Below are positions 1 to 6,453 of a DNA stretch of 6,897 nt, piece after piece (the stretch's first letter is position 1; each line of letters starts with the position of its first letter). This DNA is from Candidatus Aminicenantes bacterium UBA4085 (GTDB taxonomy: Bacteria > Acidobacteriota > Aminicenantia > Aminicenantales > UBA4085), in assembly GCA_002383325.1 (NCBI GenBank), contig DFYJ01000045.1:7754-14650 (forward strand), given 5' to 3'. A program made the translations under genes and the position numbers. Under the pieces are notes generated by a model. The model worked only from the letters and a program-made list of their open reading frames with translations. It had not been told where the DNA came from and made no database searches.

Positions 1-1603
1 TCTCCCTCCGGTCGAGCCATAGATCCCGGGCCTCCAGATAGCCCCAGCCGAGGGCCGGCGCCCGCAGGCCGCGCACGGCGCTCCGCACGGCCAGGCGATC
101 CTCTTCGGTGAAGAGAGGCACGGCGGGCAGGTCCTGGCGCAGGATTCGGTCCATGGCCTTGAACAGCTCGATCCGGCGCGACCAGCTCTTCTCCAGGGAG
201 GCATCTTCAAGGAGCCGGGCCATATCCGGCGACTCGTAGCGGGTCAGGAGGCGATCGGGCTCCCCGCCCGGCCCGAACAGGGGCCGGAGGAGCTCATCGG
301 CGTCGGGAACGTCCAGGCTCCGCACGGTCAGGACGAGGTAGGGCGTCAGCACCGGGCGCAGATCCTCGGCCGTCCGGATCGTGCGAATGTCGGCCCGGAT
401 GCCGGCCTCCGCCAGCTGGGCGGCGATGATTCGGCAGGATCGGATGACGGCTTCGGAGCGGGGCCCGAGGGCAAAGAGAAAGACGGCCGGGAAGGGGCGT
501 TCGGCCGAATAGCCCAACTCTTCCAGGAGCCGGCGGGCCCGCTCGGCCTCGAAGGAGGGCGCCTCCTCGGGCGGCGGGAAGCCGGGCAGCCCGGAAGGCA
601 GAAAGCCCGAGGTCGGCCGCCGGACCTTATCCGGCCCCTTCAGGGCTTCGATGAGCCGGTCTCGGTCGATGGCCGCCGCCACGGCCCGGCGAACAGCCTG
701 GCGGTCGAAGGGCGCCCGCTGGCAGCTGAGGGTCAGATAGGCCGCGGCGAAAGGGCCGCCCAGAAAGGCCTGGCACCCGGAGTTGGCCATCCGCTCGGAG
801 AGGAAGGGCATGATGTCCACGTCGCCGGCCATGAACTGATCGACTGTGTAGTAGGGGCTATACTCGATGGCCTCGAGGTAGGCTTTGCGGCCGTGGTAGC
901 CGGTGAAGCGCTCGAGGCCGACACCGACAATGTCCAGCTTGGGGCTTCGGATCCAGTGCGCGAAGCGGAAAGCCCCCGTGCCGGAGGGCTTGTCGAAAAA
1001 GCCCGCGCCCTCCGCGGCCAGCTTGTCCCGCGGCAGGATCGCGCAAAAGCTCATGCTCAGCAGGTAGAGCGAGGCGGTTGCGGGGCTGTTCCAGATCACC
1101 TCGAAGACGTACTTCTCGGGAACACGGAAGCCGGCGGCTTCGGCCGTCAACCCGTCCCGATAGGCCAATCCGCCGGCCACCTTGGCGGCCAGCAGGGCGC
1201 CGTAGGGCGACTTGGTCTCCCGCTTCAAGACCCGCTCGAAGGAGGCTTTGACGTCCAGGGCTTCCAGATCACGGCCGTGATGGAAGCGTACGCCCCGTCT
1301 GAGGATGAAGGTCATCCGGCGGCCGTCCTCGGAGATCATCCAGTACTCGGCCAGCGAGGGGACGAGCTCGAGCCGGCTGTCGAGCCGGACCAGTCCCTCG
1401 AAGATCTGCTCGACGGGGAAAGTCCAGGAAGAAACGGCGGGATCGAGGCTGGGCCGGGATGCCGGAGCGCGGTCGCGGATCCGGATCATGCCGCCGGAGC
1501 GGGGCTCCTCGCGACCCGGCCTGGGAGAGGGACCTGCGGCGGCCAGCACGGCCACCGAGGCGGCGGCCAGAGCCAGAAGCCGGAAGACAGGAGATCGGTT
1601 CAT
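1..1603 (-). CDS. Extracellular solute-binding protein, family 5 (peptide/nickel ABC transporter type), C-terminus cut by window edge
   Basis: The minus-strand frame is open from ATG at 1603 to base 1, giving 534 codons with no stop, close to the usual 500-550 residues, so only the last few are missing. The family 5 signature runs through residues 67-124: EQIFEGLVRLD, then PSLAEYW, SEDGRRMTFILRRGVRFHHGR, and ALDVKASFERV. It is followed by PSGTGAFRF (206-214), FDRQAVRRAVAAAIDRDRL (299-317) and a C-terminal stretch AVPLFTEEDR (494-503). Such proteins deliver oligopeptides or related ligands to an ABC permease at the outer face of the membrane. Residues 1-24 form a signal peptide (NRS, then a long Ala/Leu/Val core), but there is no lipobox cysteine, so this looks like a soluble periplasmic form. 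AAAGGA (1607-1612) lies three bases before the ATG. No permease or ATPase is visible, so the ligand is unknown. The upstream neighbour is a dipeptidase, which hints at peptides. Confidence 0.9.
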   Translation of the reverse strand, partial: MNRSPVFRLLALAAASVAVLAAAGPSPRPGREEPRSGGMIRIRDRAPASRPSLDPAVSSWTFPVEQIFEGLVRLDSRLELVPSLAEYWMISEDGRRMTFILRRGVRFHHGRDLEALDVKASFERVLKRETKSPYGALLAAKVAGGLAYRDGLTAEAAGFRVPEKYVFEVIWNSPATASLYLLSMSFCAILPRDKLAAEGAGFFDKPSGTGAFRFAHWIRSPKLDIVGVGLERFTGYHGRKAYLEAIEYSPYYTVDQFMAGDVDIMPFLSERMANSGCQAFLGGPFAAAYLTLSCQRAPFDRQAVRRAVAAAIDRDRLIEALKGPDKVRRPTSGFLPSGLPGFPPPEEAPSFEAERARRLLEELGYSAERPFPAVFLFALGPRSEAVIRSCRIIAAQLAEAGIRADIRTIRTAEDLRPVLTPYLVLTVRSLDVPDADELLRPLFGPGGEPDRLLTRYESPDMARLLEDASLEKSWSRRIELFKAMDRILRQDLPAVPLFTEEDRLAVRSAVRGLRAPALGWGYLEARDLWLDRRE

Positions 1604-1694
1604 ACGTCCTTTCTAGAGAAGCAATCTTTATGCCAGGGCGGCGCGAATTCGGATCCGCCTGGACGCGGCGCCGGATTTCCTCCACCCCGCGCCA

Positions 1695-1724
1695 ATTATA
1701 TCAAAACGTAAAGATTTTTTACAA
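1695..1724 (-). promoter_or_regulatory. Predicted sigma70-type promoter for the solute-binding protein gene
   Basis: On the minus strand TTGTAA (1719-1724, 4 of 6 matches to the -35 consensus) is followed after 18 bases by a perfect TATAAT (1695-1700) in an AT-rich patch of an otherwise GC-rich region. Transcription would begin near 1688, leaving a leader of about 85 bases. A second, weaker candidate is an extended -10 (TGG then CATAAA, 1627-1632) closer to the start codon. Prediction from sequence only. Confidence 0.6.
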
Positions 1725-1739
1725 TTATTCCGTCACAAT

Positions 1740-3002
1740 TCAAGCCGCTTCGTCAATGGCCTTCTGGAGCACGCGCATGATGTTGCCGCCCCACAGCTTG
1801 GCGATGTCCTTCTCGCGGTAGCCCCGGCGCAGCAGCTCCATCGTGACCCGGACCATCTGGCTGGCGTCGGCGCAGTCGGCCAGCCCGCCGCCGCCGTCGA
1901 AGTCGGTTCCAAAGCCGGCATAGTCGATGCCGATGAGGCGGACAATATGATCGACGTGGTCGACGAGGTCCTTGACCGTGGCCCGTTGGCGCGGGAACCT
2001 CTGGTTGACCGTCTGGAACTCCTGCATGGCCTTGGCCCGCAGGGCCTCGTCGGCCAGGCCCCGGAGATTGCGTTGGGGGCCGTATTTGGCTTCCAGATCT
2101 TTAAGCGCCTTGTCCCTCTCCGGGTCCGCCTGAGGCATGCGGAGGTAATCCCCCAGAAAGCAAAGCTGGACGACGCCGCCCTTCTTGGCCAGGGCCTTGA
2201 TCATCTCGTCGCTCAGGTTGCGGGGATTGTTGCATAGAGCCCGGCAGCAGGAGTGGGAGGCGAAAATCGGCGTCTGCGAGGCCTCCAGGACATCGTAGAA
2301 GGACTTGTCCGAGATATGCGAGACGTCGATCATGATACCGTTCCGGTTGCACTCGGCCACGACCTTGCGGCCGAACTCGGACAGGCCCTTGTCCTCGGGA
2401 TTCCGCCGCTCGGTGCCGGAGTCGCAGATCTGATTGTCGCCGGAATGGCACAGGGTGATATAGCGGATGCCCTTCTTGGCGAAGGCTTCGACCAGGGACA
2501 GATCCAGGCCGATGGGATAGCCGTTCTCCATGCCCAGGAAGGCGGCGCGCTTGCCGGCCGCCTTGATCCGGTAGGCGTCCGCCGGGGTGGCCGCCTTTTC
2601 GACCAAGTCGGGGTACTTGGCGCACATGGCGTCCACGGCCGCGATCATCCGGTCGGCCAAGTCCCTGACCCGGATGTAGGATGGGTCGTTCAGCTCGCCC
2701 TGGCCGGTGAAGACGCCGAAAAAGAGGGCGTCGAGGCCTCCCTCTTTCATCCGCGGCAGGTCGATGAGCCCGCTGCCGGGCTTGCCGGTCTCGTGGCGCT
2801 GCCCCATATCGAAGGAGCCTCGGAGCATCATCATCGGCGTGTCGCAATGGGTGTCGACGGACAGGATCCGGGCATGAACGGCCCGGGCTCTGGCTTCGAG
2901 CGAAGCCTCGTCCAACGCCACAGGCGCGGCGGCGCAGGCGGCCAGTCCGGCGATCGAGAGGGCGACGAGTGCCGCGGCGGCCCGGCGGTTAGGCTTGATC
3001 AT
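1740..3002 (-). CDS. Membrane dipeptidase (peptidase family M19, renal dipeptidase type), lipoprotein
   Basis: This 420-residue protein has all the M19 di-zinc landmarks. His52 and Asp54 lie in VDTHCDTP, the bridging Glu159 in GMENG, and His229 (IDVSH) and His250 (FASHS) complete the metal ligands. GTDFDG (365-370) supplies the Asp that contacts the substrate in characterised relatives. Family members hydrolyse dipeptides, often with a D-residue at the C-terminal side, such as those from peptidoglycan turnover. The N-terminus is a classic lipoprotein signal: positively charged residues 1-7, a hydrophobic core, and lipobox LAAC with Cys23, so the enzyme is probably anchored on the periplasmic side of a membrane. 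AGGAGG (3008-3013) sits five bases before the ATG, which fixes the start. Unusual are several cysteines near the active-site segments (53, 185, 193, 252, 253, 257). It precedes the solute-binding protein gene by 136 bases on the same strand. The family assignment is firm; the true substrate is not known. Confidence 0.95.
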   Translation of the reverse strand: MIKPNRRAAAALVALSIAGLAACAAAPVALDEASLEARARAVHARILSVDTHCDTPMMMLRGSFDMGQRHETGKPGSGLIDLPRMKEGGLDALFFGVFTGQGELNDPSYIRVRDLADRMIAAVDAMCAKYPDLVEKAATPADAYRIKAAGKRAAFLGMENGYPIGLDLSLVEAFAKKGIRYITLCHSGDNQICDSGTERRNPEDKGLSEFGRKVVAECNRNGIMIDVSHISDKSFYDVLEASQTPIFASHSCCRALCNNPRNLSDEMIKALAKKGGVVQLCFLGDYLRMPQADPERDKALKDLEAKYGPQRNLRGLADEALRAKAMQEFQTVNQRFPRQRATVKDLVDHVDHIVRLIGIDYAGFGTDFDGGGGLADCADASQMVRVTMELLRRGYREKDIAKLWGGNIMRVLQKAIDEAA

Positions 3003-3024
3003 GGATGCCTCCTGGAAGGAGGGG

Positions 3025-3033
3025 ATTATAGCA
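3025..3033 (-). promoter_or_regulatory. Extended -10 promoter for the dipeptidase gene
   Basis: On the minus strand the bases read TGCTATAAT, an extended -10 element (TGn plus perfect TATAAT). I see no convincing -35 hexamer 16-18 bases upstream, where the sequence is very GC-rich; an extended -10 can compensate for that. The predicted start of transcription is near 3018, leaving a leader of about 16 bases that holds AGGAGG. Confidence 0.55.
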
Positions 3034-3060
3034 GATTACGGCGGGCGCGGCGGGAAGCGG

Positions 3061-4032
3061 TCAATCCCGGGCCAAGATGTACCAGCTCTCGGGATCGGGA
3101 CGGCGCACCCCCCGGAAATCGACGGTCCGGTATCCGCTCCGCAAGAGGGCCCGGAAAGCCTCGCGGGTGGCCAGGCGCCAGTCCAAGGGGATGCGGCGCA
3201 CGGAGGGATCGTCGACGTCGGTCTCCCGCAGCATCAAGTAGAAATCCCGCGGGATGCGGACCAGGGCGAAGGGGCCGGAAGGATGAAGCGCCGCGCCGGC
3301 GACGACCTCGAGCTCAAGAGGGCCGGAGCGGCCGTCCACGGTGCGCTTCTCCGTCTGCAGGACGGGGGTTGTCGCCTCCAGAAGGTCGGCTAGGTCATAG
3401 GCGGGCCGGCGGGGAGGCGCATCGAGGTCCCAGTCCATGAAAAAGCGGTCACTGGGGACGTCCAGACGGTTGAGGCGCCCGCCGTATTCCCCATAGATCG
3501 CCGTCCGGTACTCCAGGACGGCCATGCCGAAATGGTGGATGTTGCGGTAGGCATTGACCCCCGTCAAGGGATCGTACGTACAGACGACATGCCTCAAGCC
3601 GAAGACGGTCCTCAGAACGTCGCGCTGATACTCTTTGATGGCCACGCCCAGCCCCGATCCCTGGAAGACGGTTTTGACGCCCGTGTACTGGGCGTAAAAC
3701 CAGAGGTTGTCCGGCGAGCGGAAGCCGGATTTTTTATTGCGGATGCCGACGAAGCCGTAGGAGAAGCCGGCCAGTCGTTCGTCGGTCTCCGGGAGACTGC
3801 CGTCCGGACCGGCCTCGTAGGCGGCCAGGAACAGCGAGCTGCCGTCGTGCAGGAAGCTCTCGCACATGAGGTTGCGCGTCCCGGCCATGTGGTCCTGGGG
3901 GAACCCCCAGATCTCATCCCGCAGCCGGTCGTACTTGGCGTAATCCGCCGCCTCGGAAGACGTCTCGACCCGGATGCGGAAGGTCCGGCCGCCGCCGGAA
4001 TGGAGCCGGGGGGCCGGGATGAAATCCTTCAT
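3061..4032 (-). CDS. GNAT-superfamily acetyltransferase, COG3375-like
   Basis: The start at 4032 gives 323 residues. The frame remains open up to an ATG at 4113, but the 4032 start has GGAGGG seven bases upstream and MKDF begins where the fold would begin. The acetyl-CoA-binding region is VFQGSGLGVAIK (122-133), matching the Q/R-x-x-G-x-G/A loop of GNAT enzymes. After it come CTYDPLTGVNAYRNIHHFG (151-169) and GEYGGRLNRLDVPSDRFFMDW (181-201). These are the segments I associate with COG3375, the predicted GNAT acetyltransferases in which a DPL-x3-NAY motif and a PSDR-F-x-DW motif are conserved. The protein has no signal peptide, so it is cytoplasmic. The last 120 residues form a second region that may shape the acceptor site. 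No substrate is established for this group as far as I know, and the neighbours do not reveal one. It ends 58 bases before the dipeptidase start, which has its own -10 box. Confidence 0.85.
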   Translation of the reverse strand: MKDFIPAPRLHSGGGRTFRIRVETSSEAADYAKYDRLRDEIWGFPQDHMAGTRNLMCESFLHDGSSLFLAAYEAGPDGSLPETDERLAGFSYGFVGIRNKKSGFRSPDNLWFYAQYTGVKTVFQGSGLGVAIKEYQRDVLRTVFGLRHVVCTYDPLTGVNAYRNIHHFGMAVLEYRTAIYGEYGGRLNRLDVPSDRFFMDWDLDAPPRRPAYDLADLLEATTPVLQTEKRTVDGRSGPLELEVVAGAALHPSGPFALVRIPRDFYLMLRETDVDDPSVRRIPLDWRLATREAFRALLRSGYRTVDFRGVRRPDPESWYILARD

Positions 4033-4039
4033 GGGACAA

Positions 4040-4045
4040 CCCTCC
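4040..4045 (-). promoter_or_regulatory. Shine-Dalgarno site that sets the acetyltransferase start
   Basis: GGAGGG on the minus strand lies seven bases before ATG 4032-4030. No comparable site precedes the alternative in-frame ATG at 4113, and the predicted promoter (4052-4081) lies downstream of that ATG. Both observations favour the shorter protein. Confidence 0.75.
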
Positions 4046-4051
4046 GCCTGG

Positions 4052-4081
4052 ATTGTAGCCCATCCGGCGGATAAATGACAG
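4052..4081 (-). promoter_or_regulatory. Predicted promoter for the acetyltransferase gene
   Basis: CTGTCA (4076-4081, 4 of 6 matches) and TACAAT (4052-4057, 5 of 6) are separated by 18 bases on the minus strand. The expected transcription start near 4045 would fall at the edge of the ribosome binding site, so the leader would be very short. It is divergent from the lipid-kinase promoter about 90 bases away. Confidence 0.5.
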
Positions 4082-4170
4082 ACCGCGAGACGCCAAGACG
4101 GCCGGCGCCTCAAATTCGGACGGGCGGGAAGGTTAGGGCCCGGGAAGATGTCTAAAGAACGGGTTTCGGA

Positions 4171-4200
4171 TTGTCTATTGCGCCCCGAGGCGGCTATAAT
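4171..4200 (+). promoter_or_regulatory. Predicted promoter for the lipid kinase gene
   Basis: TTGTCT (4171-4176, 4 of 6 matches) and a perfect TATAAT (4195-4200) are 18 bases apart. The -10 box sits in CTATAATAGG, a ten-base string also found at the trmJ promoter. Transcription would start near 4207, leaving a leader of about 17 bases. The rest of the 4033-4223 divergent gap shows nothing else I can name. Confidence 0.65.
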
Positions 4201-4223
4201 AGGCTTCCTTTCGGACCCCTGTC

Positions 4224-5153
4224 ATGCCCCAAAGAAAGCTCCCTCCCCACCTGGAGGGCAAGAAGATCGCCGTCGTGGTCAACCCGAATTCCGCCCGGCG
4301 GAAGTGGCACCGGTCTCCCAGGCTGCGGGCCTACATGCAGGAGCGGTTTCCGGGCCGGGTCTTTGACCAGTTCGCCGGCAAGGCGGACATGATCGAGAAG
4401 GTGGCCCGGCTGAGCGCCGAGAACGATGTCATTCTGGCCCTGGGCGGCGACGGTACCCTGGCCGATACCATGCAGGGCATCGTCAGCGCCGGGCGCCAGA
4501 AAGACGTCCTCCTCGGCATCGTCCCCCTCGGCAGCGGCAACGCCGTGCGCGAGTCGCTGCACATCCCCAAGGGTATCCGGCCGGCCTTGCGATCCTTCTA
4601 CCGCGGGCGGCCGCGGCCCATCGACCTGATCGACGTCGGAGGGCGGATCGCCAGCTTCGTCAGCATCGGGGCCACCGGCCTGGTGACGCACACCAAGGCC
4701 AAGGGCACGATCCCCGGCTTGGCCGGACATCTGCTGGCCTCGGCCCGGCTGGCCTGGCACCCCCGGGAGTACTTCGAGATCGAGCTTCGCGACGGGCATG
4801 ACGACAAGGGGCAGGCCTTCGACCGCCGGGTCCTCAATCTCAAGGTCTACGACTGCATCGTCAACAAGACCAACCACTTCGGCTACAGCTGGGTCATCGC
4901 CCCCAAAGCCAAGATCGACGACGGTTTTCTCGACGTCACCGTCTTCGACATCCGGGCCTACAACTACCTTTTAAATTTTCCCCTGATCTACCTGGGACAC
5001 TATCAGCGATTCCTGAAACACTTCAAAGCCCGGCAGGTGGTCATCCAGGGCGACATGCTGCACGCCCAGTACAACGGCGAGACCCTGCCTCCCTGCCGCC
5101 GCCTGGAAATAAAGGTGCTGCCGGGGGCCCTGCGCGTCATCCGGCCTTTCTGA
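4224..5153 (+). CDS. Diacylglycerol kinase catalytic-domain protein (YegS/BmrU/LCB5-type lipid kinase)
   Basis: The 309 residues match the usual 290-330 length of bacterial lipid kinases of this fold. The N-terminal nucleotide-binding half starts with KKIAVVVNPNSAR (13-25). It carries GGDGT (74-78), the signature ATP-binding loop, and PLGSGN (101-106), equivalent to the PLGTGN loop. The C-terminal beta-rich half has the IDDGFLDV motif (231-238), typical for this family, and NGE (284-286) where related enzymes usually have DGE. These enzymes phosphorylate diacylglycerol or related lipids at the inner face of the membrane, using ATP and metal. No transmembrane helix is visible, as expected for a peripheral enzyme. 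The ribosome binding site before ATG 4224 is weak, only CGGA within the short leader. The gene stands alone on the plus strand and converges on the osmC-type gene. The domain assignment is firm; the lipid substrate cannot be read from sequence. Confidence 0.93.
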   Translation: MPQRKLPPHLEGKKIAVVVNPNSARRKWHRSPRLRAYMQERFPGRVFDQFAGKADMIEKVARLSAENDVILALGGDGTLADTMQGIVSAGRQKDVLLGIVPLGSGNAVRESLHIPKGIRPALRSFYRGRPRPIDLIDVGGRIASFVSIGATGLVTHTKAKGTIPGLAGHLLASARLAWHPREYFEIELRDGHDDKGQAFDRRVLNLKVYDCIVNKTNHFGYSWVIAPKAKIDDGFLDVTVFDIRAYNYLLNFPLIYLGHYQRFLKHFKARQVVIQGDMLHAQYNGETLPPCRRLEIKVLPGALRVIRPF

Positions 5154-5154
5154 A

Positions 5155-5185
5155 GGGCTTCTCCCCTCTGCGGGGAGGGAGGCCC
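5155..5185. terminator. GC-rich two-part hairpin between convergent genes, possible bidirectional terminator
   Basis: CTCCCC (5161-5166) pairs with GGGGAG (5172-5177) around the loop TCTGC. An outer arm GGGC (5155-5158) pairs with GCCC (5182-5185). It begins two bases after the lipid-kinase stop and lies 20 bases beyond the OsmC stop on the other strand. No run of T follows on either side, so it does not meet the full definition of an intrinsic terminator. Position and symmetry suggest transcript end protection or termination for both units. Confidence 0.5.
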
Positions 5186-5204
5186 GGGGTATCGTCCCGG
5201 CGGC

Positions 5205-5615
5205 TCAGCTTCCGGCGAGAGTCGAAGTAATCTGGAAGTCCGGCGGGAAGGCCATGTGGGCCTTGACGGCGCACTGGTCGGCCGCCTTGATCACGGCGTT
5301 CTTGTACTTGGCCGGGAAGCCGGCCGGCAGGCGGATCTCGATCTTGACCATCTCGATCAGCTTGGACTTGGGCCCGCGCTCCATCGTCTGGACCAGGGTC
5401 AATCCCCCGGTCGGGATCTTGCGTTCCTGGCAGAAGGCCAGGACGTAGTACCCGGCGCAGGTGGCCAGGGACGCCAGGAACAGGTCAAAAGGCGAAGGGG
5501 CGGAGTTCGCCCCTCCGGCGTGGACGGGCTGGTCGGTGGGAATGGTGAAGCCGCGCCATTGGGCTTCCACCTTGCTTCCGCCGGGTAGGCGGACGAGGAT
5601 CTGGTTATCGTTCAT
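5205..5615 (-). CDS. OsmC-family protein (organic hydroperoxide/thiol peroxidase fold)
   Basis: The 136 residues are the full length of a compact OsmC domain. The helix motif APSPFDLFLASLATCAGYYV (39-58) holds the first redox cysteine, Cys53. The second, Cys115, is in ADQCAVKAHM (112-121), matching the C-x-V pattern of the family. Characterised OsmC/Ohr proteins use these two cysteines to reduce organic hydroperoxides in the cytoplasm, working as dimers. This one looks nearer the YhfA-like branch than Ohr itself, but that is an impression. An extra Cys62 lies close to the first active cysteine. AAGGAG lies seven bases before the ATG and is inside the end of trmJ. The two genes overlap by 11 bases, so this gene is the second cistron of a two-gene operon. 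No signal peptide is present. Confidence 0.92.
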   Translation of the reverse strand: MNDNQILVRLPGGSKVEAQWRGFTIPTDQPVHAGGANSAPSPFDLFLASLATCAGYYVLAFCQERKIPTGGLTLVQTMERGPKSKLIEMVKIEIRLPAGFPAKYKNAVIKAADQCAVKAHMAFPPDFQITSTLAGS

Positions 5616-6369
5616 CGTCGGACTCCTTTCGTTCGGATACGACGCCCTTGGCGAAGAGGGCCAGGAGGAAGCGCCGGTCGCGGGCGGTCATGGCCAGTCG
5701 GCCGAGAAGGTCATGGGTCAAGGCCGTGACATGGACCTTATTGCCGGGATGGATGAAGCGCTTGGCTTCCAGCTGGCGCAGGATGAGGGCGATGGCGGCA
5801 TCCTGCTCCGGCCGGGGAAGCGGCGGCTCGCCGTCCGGGGGCGGGACCGGGCCCGCGGTGAAAAGGGCGTAGAGCGTCAACAGAACGGCCGCGCCCAGGT
5901 TGTAGGACGGCTGGCGGCCGGATTGGGGAATGGTGAAGACCCCATTGGCCCGCTCGATCTCCTCGGACAGCAGGCCCGTCCGCTCGTTGCCGAAGAGAAG
6001 CGCGATTCGGGTCCCGGCCGGCAGCCCGCCGATAATCCGCACCGCCTCCCCCAGCGGGATGACCGTGGCGTGGCGGCGGAGACGGGCCGTGGAGGCCAGG
6101 ACGAAGTCGCGGTCGGCCAGGGCTTCCTCGAGACTGGGGGCCACCCGGGCCGAGCCCAGCACGTCCTCGGCGTGGACGGCCGTGCGGCGGGCTTCCGCCG
6201 AGAGCGGGCCGCGATGGACGAGGCGCAGATCGGAGAAGCCCGTGTTTTTCATGGCCCGCGCGGCCAGGCCGATGTTCTCCGGATTCCCCGGGCGGACCAG
6301 AACCACGGCCGTGCGGGCCGCAGGCCCGGACAACGCCAAGGGGCCGGCGGGAGTCGGGCGCCTGGTCAT
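5605..6369 (-). CDS. trmJ: tRNA (cytidine/uridine-2'-O-)-methyltransferase, TrmJ/LasT family (SPOUT)
   Basis: The 254 residues agree in size with TrmJ. All three SpoU-type motifs are visible. Motif 1 is RPGNPENIGLAARAMKNTGF (26-45), with the conserved Asn32 and Arg38. Motif 2 is FGNERTGL (126-133), with the Glu-Arg pair. Motif 3 is IPQSGRQPSYNLGAAV (147-162), with the knot residues Ser155 and Asn157. A short C-terminal extension (185-242) ends in a helix resembling the tail in TrmJ. The known family reaction is S-adenosylmethionine-dependent 2'-O-methylation of position 32 in tRNA, in the cytoplasm. GGAG (6378-6381) lies eight bases before the ATG. The stop codon lies inside the start of the downstream OsmC-type gene. 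A closely related SPOUT ribose methylase with a different site (TrmH or TrmL type) is possible, but the N-terminal motif and length favour TrmJ. Confidence 0.88.
   Translation of the reverse strand: MTRRPTPAGPLALSGPAARTAVVLVRPGNPENIGLAARAMKNTGFSDLRLVHRGPLSAEARRTAVHAEDVLGSARVAPSLEEALADRDFVLASTARLRRHATVIPLGEAVRIIGGLPAGTRIALLFGNERTGLLSEEIERANGVFTIPQSGRQPSYNLGAAVLLTLYALFTAGPVPPPDGEPPLPRPEQDAAIALILRQLEAKRFIHPGNKVHVTALTHDLLGRLAMTARDRRFLLALFAKGVVSERKESDDER
5623..5628 (-). promoter_or_regulatory. OsmC ribosome binding site inside trmJ
   Basis: AAGGAG on the minus strand is seven bases before the OsmC ATG (5615-5613) and lies within the last codons of trmJ. Ribosomes ending trmJ at 5607-5605 would be sitting on the OsmC start, which is the classic arrangement for translational coupling. 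Confidence 0.8.
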
Positions 6370-6381
6370 GGTTGCGGCTCC

Positions 6382-6398
6382 ATAGGTCCTATTATAGG
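6382..6398. repeat. Three alternating half-sites over the trmJ -10 box, possible operator
   Basis: The plus strand reads ATAGGTCCTATTATAGG. ATAGG (6382-6386), CCTAT (6388-6392) and ATAGG (6394-6398) alternate with one base between each, so two perfect overlapping inverted repeats are present. The right-hand palindrome contains the trmJ -10 box. A repressor binding here would block polymerase. No regulator is seen nearby, so this is inference. Confidence 0.45.
6391..6396 (-). promoter_or_regulatory. -10 box of the trmJ-osmC operon
   Basis: A perfect TATAAT on the minus strand inside CTATAATAGG, 21 bases before the trmJ ATG. The -35 region is poor: the best hexamer at 18-base spacing, ATTCCA, matches 3 of 6. 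Promoter activity may need an activator or may be low. Transcription would begin near 6384. Confidence 0.5.
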
Positions 6399-6453
6399 TT
6401 CTTCCCCAAATTCCTGGAATCCGGTGAAGGACTTCATGAAAGGTCGGAACAAC

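Noticed and set aside
1613..1656. EcoRI and BamHI sites side by side (1645-1656) with an XbaI site nearby (1613-1618), resembling a cloning linker
   Set aside because: The flanks are a coherent leader with a promoter on one side and ribosome binding site plus gene on the other, with no vector sequence. Chance is the simplest reading, though raw reads over 1610-1660 could confirm it.
893..1711. Long plus-strand open frame (272 codons) across the binding-protein gene
   Set aside because: It lies antisense to a frame with clear family 5 signatures. Its translation is Gly/Arg/Pro-rich with no recognisable domain, typical of a shadow frame in GC-rich DNA.
2101..2847. Minus-strand 248-codon frame inside the dipeptidase gene
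   Set aside because: It is in another phase of the same strand as the M19 gene, whose metal ligands are all intact. It has no domain features of its own.
2253..3440. Plus-strand open frame of 395 codons across the dipeptidase and acetyltransferase genes
   Set aside because: It crosses two well supported minus-strand genes and their intergenic region, and shows low-complexity Arg/Gly sequence at its end. It is a GC-driven shadow.
4033..4113. N-terminal 27-residue extension of the acetyltransferase
   Set aside because: No ribosome binding site precedes ATG 4113, and the likely promoter lies inside the extension.
5155..5185. Riboswitch or small RNA at the GC-rich hairpin
   Set aside because: It is only a simple two-part stem between convergent stops, with no larger conserved fold and no promoter reading into it.
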